From an uncultured Alistipes sp. (GTDB lineage: Bacteria > Bacteroidota > Bacteroidia > Bacteroidales > Rikenellaceae), in contig CALBQR010000011.1 of assembly GCA_937899895.1 (NCBI GenBank), forward strand, positions 18,530 to 82,529: DNA of 64,000 nucleotides, written 5' to 3'. Shown here piece after piece: positions 58,861 to 64,000 of this stretch. The translations under genes and the position numbers were made by a program. The stretch's first letter is position 1; the number at the start of each line of letters is the position of its first letter. The notes beneath the pieces were generated by a model that saw nothing but the letters and a program-made list of their open reading frames with translations, was not told where the DNA came from and did no database searches.

Positions 58861-60351
58861 ATGAATAAAAACTCTATTTACGGCGCGATGGATGCCGAAA
58901 CTGTGAAGCGTTTTAAGCATTGGCAAATGCGCACGATCGTTGTCTCGATGATCGGATATGCGATTTACTATTTTGTGCGCAAAAACTTCTCGTTGGCAAT
59001 GCCCGGTCTGACGGCCGAGTACGGAATCTCAAACACGAGCTTCGGTATTGTGATCGGTATAGGCTCGCTCGTTTATGGACTTTCGCGCTTTGTCAATGGC
59101 TTTGTGGTCGATAAAATCAGCACCCGTGCGGTGATGGCTGTCGGTCTGTTGCTGTGCGCGGCGGCAAATGTCGCTTTCGGATGCGGATATGATTTGAGCT
59201 ATGCGATTACGGGTGTGGCCGAGGGCCCGCAGGTGGTCAATATGTTGGTGCTGTTGATGGGTATCACGATCATATTGAATCAATATTTTCAGGGTTTAGG
59301 TTATCCCCCTTGTGCGCGAATGTTGCCACATTGGATTCACCCTTCGGAGTTGGCGACAAAGATGTCGGTATGGAACACTTCGCACTCGATTGGTGCGGCT
59401 GCGGCGGTTGTGGTCTGCGGCTACATTATGGGCCATATGGGTATGGATTTGAGTGCAAATGCCGAGGTTGTGGCGCGTATGGCGCAGAATATGGGCATTG
59501 CGGCTGATGATGCCGAGGGTATGAAGCGCGTGCTGCAATATGCCGCTCACTATGGCGCGTGGAAATGGTGTTTCTGGATCCCTGCGGCGGTGGCTGTGGC
59601 GGGTGCTGTGTGGCTCTATGTGGGTCTGCGCGATACTCCCTCGTCGGTAGGTCTGCCCGAACTGCCCGATACCGATACCAAGAGTAAGGAGGCTGCGGCC
59701 GATAAGCGAGGACATAAGAAGTTTATCGCCCATATGGTATTCAAAAATCGCTGGATCTGGACTCTCTGTGTGGCCAACGTCTTTGTCTATATTATGCGTA
59801 TGGGTATCCTCGATTGGGGCCCGAAATTCCTGACCGAGAGTCGCGGTATGAGTATTGTCAAGGCGGCGTGGAGTGTGGCTATCTTCGAGATCTTTGCAAT
59901 CATCGGAACGATCTTCGCGGGCTGGGCTACGGATAAGATTTTCAAGAGCAAAGCGCATCATATGTGTCTGGTTTGTATGGTGATGGCATCGCTGTTTATG
60001 ATTATCTTCGTAGCCTTTCCGCAGATGCCACCCGTGCTGTCGATATTGGTACTTGCGATGGGTGGATTCTTCATCTACGGCCCGCAGGCTTTGATCGGCA
60101 TCGCTGCCGCTAATCAAGCTACAAAAGAGGGCTCGGCAACGGCTAATGGCGTGGCGGGCGTGTTCGGCTATGTCGGCTCGTTCTTCTCGGCTTTGGGCGT
60201 GGGTATGCTGGCCGATGCGTATGGTTGGAATACGGTATTCTATGTGATTGTGGCTGTCGGAGCGTTGGGCGCGATTGCTTTTGCAACGATGTGGCGTGCG
60301 CCGCGTGATGGCTATGACCGCGCCAAAGAGATCAATTACGAGGAGGAATAA
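58861..60351 (+). CDS. Organophosphate:phosphate antiporter, GlpT-like MFS transporter
   Basis: 496 aa, 12 TM helices. OPA-family features are RKNFSLAMPGL in the first helix region, YGLSRFVNGFVVDKISTRAVM between helices 2 and 3, ILNQYFQGLGYPPCARMLPHWI, the SVWNTSHSIGAA segment, and WGPKFLTESRG in the second half. A roughly 40-residue insertion (DLSANAEVVARMAQN...) between helices 5 and 6 is unusual compared with E. coli GlpT (452 aa). Likely substrates are glycerol-3-phosphate or a sugar phosphate. A HAD phosphatase gene follows after 3 nt. Confidence 0.88.
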   Translation: MNKNSIYGAMDAETVKRFKHWQMRTIVVSMIGYAIYYFVRKNFSLAMPGLTAEYGISNTSFGIVIGIGSLVYGLSRFVNGFVVDKISTRAVMAVGLLLCAAANVAFGCGYDLSYAITGVAEGPQVVNMLVLLMGITIILNQYFQGLGYPPCARMLPHWIHPSELATKMSVWNTSHSIGAAAAVVVCGYIMGHMGMDLSANAEVVARMAQNMGIAADDAEGMKRVLQYAAHYGAWKWCFWIPAAVAVAGAVWLYVGLRDTPSSVGLPELPDTDTKSKEAAADKRGHKKFIAHMVFKNRWIWTLCVANVFVYIMRMGILDWGPKFLTESRGMSIVKAAWSVAIFEIFAIIGTIFAGWATDKIFKSKAHHMCLVCMVMASLFMIIFVAFPQMPPVLSILVLAMGGFFIYGPQALIGIAAANQATKEGSATANGVAGVFGYVGSFFSALGVGMLADAYGWNTVFYVIVAVGALGAIAFATMWRAPRDGYDRAKEINYEEE

Positions 60352-60354
60352 GCA

Positions 60355-61218
60355 ATGAAAGTTTTCGAGAAATATTGTTCGCCTTATACAGCGGAGGAGT
60401 TGCGCGAACGCCTGCGCCGTATCCGCCACGTTGCACTCGATATGGACGGTACGATCTATATGGGCTCGACGCTGTTCCCATTTACAAAGTCGTTTCTGTG
60501 CTCGTTGCGCGAAAATGGTATAGGGTATTCGTTCCTTACCAACAATCCTTCGCGCAGCATTGCGGCCTACCTTTCGAAGTTGGCGGCAATGGGCATCGAG
60601 GCCACACGCGAGGAGATGTACACGACGGCCGTCGCGACGGTCGATTATATCCGCACACACTTTCCAACGGCGCGTAATCTCTACCTGCTGGGTACACCGA
60701 GTATGGTCGAGGAGTTCGTGGCGGCAGGTTATCGCCCGACCGAAGATTCGGCCGAGGATCGTCCCGATGTGGTTGTGGTGGCATTTGATATGACGCTCGA
60801 TTATGCGCGTCTGTGCCGTGCCGCGTGGTGGGTGTCGCAGGGTGTGCCCTACATCGCAACAAATCCCGACCGCGTCTGCCCGACCGATCAACCGACCGTT
60901 TTGGTCGATTGCGGCTCAATCTGCAAGTGTATCGAACACGCAACGGGCCGCCAGCCCGACATCACGCTCGGCAAACCCGACCCTAATATGTTGAGTGGAA
61001 TTGTGGCGCGCCACGGTCTGCAAGCTGATGAGATCGCGATGGTGGGCGACAGAATCTATACCGATGTGGCAATGGCGCACAATGCGGGCGCATTCGGAGT
61101 GCTGGTACTTTCGGGAGAGACGACGCTCGATGTGGCGCGCGCATCAAATCCCCAACCCGATCTGACAGCCCTCAATATCGAAGAGTTTGGGCACCTGCTT
61201 ATAGAATCGAGAGAGTAG
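60355..61218 (+). CDS. HAD-IIA phosphatase (NagD/glycerol-phosphate phosphatase type)
   Basis: 287 aa. Motif I is VALDMDGTIYMGSTLF (nucleophile Asp and acid Asp), motif II SFLTNNPSRS, the C2a cap domain lies in the middle, then GKPDPNML and motif IV MVGDRIYTDVAMAHNAG. Its position 3 nt after the GlpT-like gene suggests that it dephosphorylates the imported organophosphate, for example glycerol-3-phosphate; this is context-based. The end is marked by a hairpin shared with the convergent operon. Confidence 0.85.
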   Translation: MKVFEKYCSPYTAEELRERLRRIRHVALDMDGTIYMGSTLFPFTKSFLCSLRENGIGYSFLTNNPSRSIAAYLSKLAAMGIEATREEMYTTAVATVDYIRTHFPTARNLYLLGTPSMVEEFVAAGYRPTEDSAEDRPDVVVVAFDMTLDYARLCRAAWWVSQGVPYIATNPDRVCPTDQPTVLVDCGSICKCIEHATGRQPDITLGKPDPNMLSGIVARHGLQADEIAMVGDRIYTDVAMAHNAGAFGVLVLSGETTLDVARASNPQPDLTALNIEEFGHLLIESRE

Positions 61219-61229
61219 AAAACAAAAAA

Positions 61230-61254
61230 AGCGGTTGTGAATATCACAACCGCT
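61230..61254. terminator. Bidirectional terminator, copy 1
   Basis: AGCGGTTGTGA, loop ATA, TCACAACCGCT. It has a preceding A-run and serves both the HAD gene and the convergent SIS gene. It is nearly identical to the hairpin at 63913-63945. Confidence 0.85.
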
Positions 61255-61305
61255 GGCTTGTTTTTATTAAATGGCATTTGACAATGTTGGTCAAATATTG
61301 GAAGT

Positions 61306-61917
61306 TTAATGCTTGTTTATCTCGGATTGTAATCTCTTCCCAAGTTCTCCTCCTGGATGGAAACGCGCAAAATCTTCTCGTGTCAGTTGTCGAACAAACA
61401 TTACGGCGCAAGCCAAGGCATCTCCCATCACAATGCAGGCTGTTGAACTACTTGTAGGCATAATGTTCAGCGGATCTGCTTCAGTCGCGATTTCGATAGT
61501 AAGGTGAATATCTACTAATGAGGCAATTTCATTAGTAGGAGTGCAGGTAAGTGCTATAATCTTTATGTTAGAAAAAGACTCTTTTACCGTTTTAATAAGA
61601 TGAACAATTTCTTTAGTGTTACCAGATCGAGATACGACTAAAAAGAGGTCATCTTCACAAACACCACCTAATCCGCCGTGATGCAGATCGACGGCATCGG
61701 AGCAATAGCTACGAACGCCCGTACAGTTTAGAGTGTTGGATATTTTAGAAGCAACAATTTTACTTTTTCCGATACCACTTGTAATGACACAGCCTGTACA
61801 TGATGCAATGAGTTTTGCTGCATACTCAAAGTCATTATTAATACTCTCTTGAACTAAATCAAGGGCTTTTTTCTCTTGCTCAATACAATATAGAGCACAT
61901 TCCTTTATGTTGTTCAT
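61306..61917 (-). CDS. D-arabinose-5-phosphate isomerase, SIS-only
   Basis: 203 aa with a single SIS domain: VITSGIGKSKIVASKISNTLN, GLGGVCEDDLFLVVSRSGNTKEI, TSSSTACIVMGDALACAVM and FHPGGELGKRL, the last being typical of KpsF/KdsD. The two CBS domains of the usual 320-aa KdsD are absent; SIS-only isomerases are known from Bacteroides. It converts ribulose-5-phosphate to arabinose-5-phosphate, the KdsA substrate. It overlaps kdsA by 4 nt. Confidence 0.9.
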   Translation of the reverse strand: MNNIKECALYCIEQEKKALDLVQESINNDFEYAAKLIASCTGCVITSGIGKSKIVASKISNTLNCTGVRSYCSDAVDLHHGGLGGVCEDDLFLVVSRSGNTKEIVHLIKTVKESFSNIKIIALTCTPTNEIASLVDIHLTIEIATEADPLNIMPTSSSTACIVMGDALACAVMFVRQLTREDFARFHPGGELGKRLQSEINKH

Positions 61918-62663
61918 AGACTTGTAACGATTTGATCAAAATAATCAGTTGAAATGATACATCCTTTATCCGACTTGGAGTTTTGTGGATCAGTATGAAC
62001 CTCAAAGAAGAATCCATCAGCCCCAAAGACCTTTGCTGCATTTGCCATCTCTTTGGCTAATGCGCTGTTCCCTCCACTAAATGATCCTTCTCCACCTGGT
62101 GTTTGAAGTACATGTGTACAGTCCATAATTACACGATCCGCAAATTTTTTCATAGCTGTAATATTGCGGAAATCCACGATTAAATTGTTGTAACCATACA
62201 TATTACCTCGTTCAGTAGCCCAAACCTCTTTCGCTCCGGATAAACGCGCTTTTTCGATTGGATACTGCATATCAAATCCAGATAAGAACTGCCCCTTTTT
62301 TATGTTGACAATCTTGCCTGTTTTTGCAGCACCTACAATTAGATCGGTTTGTCGGCATAAAAAGGCCGGAATTTGCAATATATCAACCACCTCTGCAACA
62401 GGCGCGGCTTGCCAGCTTTCGTGAATATCTGTAATCAGAGAGAATCCATATTTTTGTTTGATCCGGTATAAAGCATGCAACCCTTCCTCCATTCCGATTC
62501 CGCGAAATGAATGTAGCGAAGTGCGATTGGCTTTATCAAACGAGGCCTTAAAGATGATAGAAATTCCTAACTTTTTTTCAATCGCAGAAAGATGATGAGC
62601 GATCTTGTCAATCGCATCATAAGATTCTATCACGCACGGTCCGGCGATAATGATTCTATTCAT
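61914..62663 (-). CDS. kdsA: 3-deoxy-D-manno-octulosonate-8-phosphate synthase
   Basis: 249 aa. It condenses arabinose-5-phosphate with phosphoenolpyruvate to Kdo-8-phosphate. Motifs are IIAGPCVIES, FKASFDKANRTSLHSFRG, TDIHESWQA, VNIKKGQFLSG, CTHVLQTPGG and FFFEVHTDP. PCVIES, CTHVLQ and the missing extra regulatory domain distinguish it from DAHP synthase. It is AT-rich compared with most of the window. It overlaps the upstream membrane-protein gene by 8 nt. Confidence 0.95.
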   Translation of the reverse strand: MNRIIIAGPCVIESYDAIDKIAHHLSAIEKKLGISIIFKASFDKANRTSLHSFRGIGMEEGLHALYRIKQKYGFSLITDIHESWQAAPVAEVVDILQIPAFLCRQTDLIVGAAKTGKIVNIKKGQFLSGFDMQYPIEKARLSGAKEVWATERGNMYGYNNLIVDFRNITAMKKFADRVIMDCTHVLQTPGGEGSFSGGNSALAKEMANAAKVFGADGFFFEVHTDPQNSKSDKGCIISTDYFDQIVTSL

Positions 62664-63807
62664 TGCTTTTTTTAGGCTTTAATTTATTTTTGGCTAACAG
62701 TTTGCTAAAATGTTCCATCTTTTTAGATTGGTCTAATTCAGGATGTTGTATATATTCATAAAATTTTGACCTGTCAAATAACTCCTCTAATTCGAGTCCT
62801 GTACAATATACTTCTACGCATCGGCGAATCATATCATATGCGTCGTGATCCTGCTTCAAAAAATTGCCTTTTGCAGAATAATGATATAGCAGAAACATAT
62901 CGAGCAAATCAATATTCGTGCGTTGCTCTTGTTCTTCTCTAGATTTGTCTTCGCTGTTTGGTTCTTCGGGTGCTATCTGGCTTATAGCCTCTTTAGTGTC
63001 GTCTCCCTTATTCGTGCGTTGCTTTTGTTCTTTTATAGAATCGTTATTGCTGTCTAGTCCGTTGTCTGCTGTCGGTTCATTAACCATTTCAGTGTCGCGT
63101 TCCTTTATACAGAAAACAATGATGTTTAAACAATCTGTATAGAACCGAGATTCCGGTGTGTAGTTAATCTGCATATAACGAATTAAACTTTGAGATGCCC
63201 ATCCGATAGCCCAAGGGTGCTCTTCCTTCTTTGGTGAGTCCTTTAAGAATTTGGCAATAATGCGTGCGCTATGTCCAGATTGCTTAGTAAGATTATACAA
63301 ACTTGTATTGTTGCGATCCTCCAATTCCTTGATTTTTTGATTAAAAAGTGCTCCGACTTTTTCGTCTACTATTTTATCAATCTCTGATTTAGCAATGGTG
63401 CGACTAATTAAATAAGGTATCAATCCCGCCAATGCCAATGTGAAGGACATAATGGTAAAGGCACTAGTCTCTTCTGACTGTATGTCTATTGTTTTTGAGA
63501 TGACACCAACAACCAAAGCAATAAGCGCGCCTAACAGTAGTAGTATCGCGCAGTCTAAGATAGCTAAAAAGCTATTATTTGACTTTGCTTTTTTATATCC
63601 GTTGATAATCAAACAGATAGCCCATATCGCTACAAAACTGGTGTAAATATATTTTAATATTAAGCAAGAGTTTTCTAAATATATAGCTACTAATCCAATA
63701 ATTAGAATGGTCGTAATGGCGGCAAGAGCATATTCGTTGCGCCAAATGGTGATCCAGAGCGGCTTGTCTTTTTTTGTCCAAATATTTGCAGAAGGGTTTT
63801 CAGGCAT
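62656..63807 (-). CDS. Unknown membrane protein heading the kdsA operon
   Basis: 383 aa, not recognised. Four likely TM helices lie in the first 140 residues (AAITTILIIGLVAIYL, YIYTSFVAIWAICLII, LAILDCAILLLLGALIALVVG, AFTIMSFTLALAGLIPYLI). A large charged cytosolic domain follows, with helical stretches (KIKELEDRNNTSLYNLTKQSG) and a hydrophilic linker at about 245-298. A roughly 23-nt direct repeat (96 nt apart, in frame) encodes a duplicated EQxQRTN motif there. It is AT-rich. Its overlap with kdsA suggests a role in Kdo-containing polysaccharide production or its control, but this is only context. Confidence 0.65.
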   Translation of the reverse strand: MPENPSANIWTKKDKPLWITIWRNEYALAAITTILIIGLVAIYLENSCLILKYIYTSFVAIWAICLIINGYKKAKSNNSFLAILDCAILLLLGALIALVVGVISKTIDIQSEETSAFTIMSFTLALAGLIPYLISRTIAKSEIDKIVDEKVGALFNQKIKELEDRNNTSLYNLTKQSGHSARIIAKFLKDSPKKEEHPWAIGWASQSLIRYMQINYTPESRFYTDCLNIIVFCIKERDTEMVNEPTADNGLDSNNDSIKEQKQRTNKGDDTKEAISQIAPEEPNSEDKSREEQEQRTNIDLLDMFLLYHYSAKGNFLKQDHDAYDMIRRCVEVYCTGLELEELFDRSKFYEYIQHPELDQSKKMEHFSKLLAKNKLKPKKSNE

Positions 63808-63851
63808 ATCATTCTTTGATTTTATGAAAGAGAAATAGTGTATTGCTACAA

Positions 63852-63882
63852 CAAATATACAAATAAATATGACAAAAACAAA
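63852..63882 (-). promoter_or_regulatory. Promoter of membrane protein-kdsA-SIS operon
   Basis: Minus strand: TTTG (63879-63882), 19 nt, TATATTTG (63852-63859), 45 nt before the start codon. Confidence 0.65.
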
Positions 63883-63912
63883 ATATATAATAATGAGGGA
63901 ATATAAAAAACA

Positions 63913-63945
63913 AAAAAGCGGATGTGATATTCACAACCGCTTTTT
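63913..63945. terminator. Terminator of tRNA-Val, copy 2 of hairpin
   Basis: AAAAAGCGGATGTGA, loop TAT, TCACAACCGCTTTTT, with one mismatch. It lies directly after the tRNA on the minus strand. Confidence 0.8.
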
Positions 63946-63949
63946 GTAG

Positions 63950-64000
63950 TGGGAGTTGACGGATTCGAACCGCCGACCCTCTGCTTGTAAGGCAGATGCT
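63950..64000 (-). tRNA. tRNA-Val (TAC), 5' half cut by window end
   Basis: The anticodon arm TCTGC-CTTACAA-GCAGA has anticodon TAC (63987-63989). A normal T-arm (GGCGG-TTCGAAT-CCGTC) and acceptor strand AACTCCC-A follow. The D-arm and 5' acceptor strand lie beyond base 64000. CCA is not encoded. Confidence 0.88.

Overview
The window looks like a chromosomal segment of a gut-type member of the Bacteroidales, probably Rikenellaceae/Alistipes-like. This is inferred from moderately GC-rich coding sequence, repeated Bacteroidetes-type promoters (a -7 box TAnnTTTG with TTG or TTTG 19-20 nt upstream), many lipoproteins with acidic residues after the lipobox cysteine, BACON domains, fimbrillin and DUF4906 proteins, a long urocanase, fused FtcD-cyclodeaminase, and methylmalonyl-CoA mutase in two subunits. 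No rRNA, insertion sequence, prophage or CRISPR array was seen.

Layout. 1-5001: end of an operon for exported proteins (BACON/LRR protein, S8 protease, DUF1573 protein, lipocalin-like lipoprotein). 5111-11626 (minus): complete histidine degradation operon ftcD-hutU-hutH-hutI. 11888-14607 (minus): GH84 hexosaminidase and a plug-domain protein. 14774-19049: P-type ATPase followed by a ResB-like/CcsA cytochrome c assembly pair. 19059-20259 (minus): PnuC-type transporter with thiamine pyrophosphokinase. 20497-22231: lipoprotein, PepSY membrane protein and short FNT channel.

22369-29620 (minus) and 40604-48048 (plus) are two paralogous fimbrial loci in opposite orientation. Both have the same order: a 57-59 aa acidic peptide gene missed by length cut-offs, a fimbrillin of about 360 aa, a DUF4906 protein of 1069 or 1224 aa, an intercistronic hairpin, and a third lipoprotein. 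The third lipoproteins share a fimbrillin-like N-terminus but end differently: one in a CotH-type kinase domain, the other in BACON plus a FISUMP-like domain. All six lipoproteins have an arginine at residue 40-53 in a T/V-R-T/V/G context, matching the maturation site expected of Bacteroidia type V pilins. These loci are the most interesting part of the window.

Between them (30211-40140) lie mutB-mutA, pdxA, thrS-infC (infC apparently starting at AUA), rplS with a long structured leader or ncRNA, and surE. After the second locus come tRNA-Met, an outer-membrane barrel protein, an 11-mer repeat protein, rpmE2, a flavodiiron protein, a metallophosphoesterase, a nitroreductase, ftsY, a DUF4919 gene, rimO, a zapB-like gene, zapA, a probable 6S RNA, rny, a GlpT-type transporter and a HAD phosphatase. 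The right end is an AT-rich three-gene operon (unknown membrane protein, kdsA, SIS isomerase) flanked by near-identical hairpins, then a truncated tRNA-Val.
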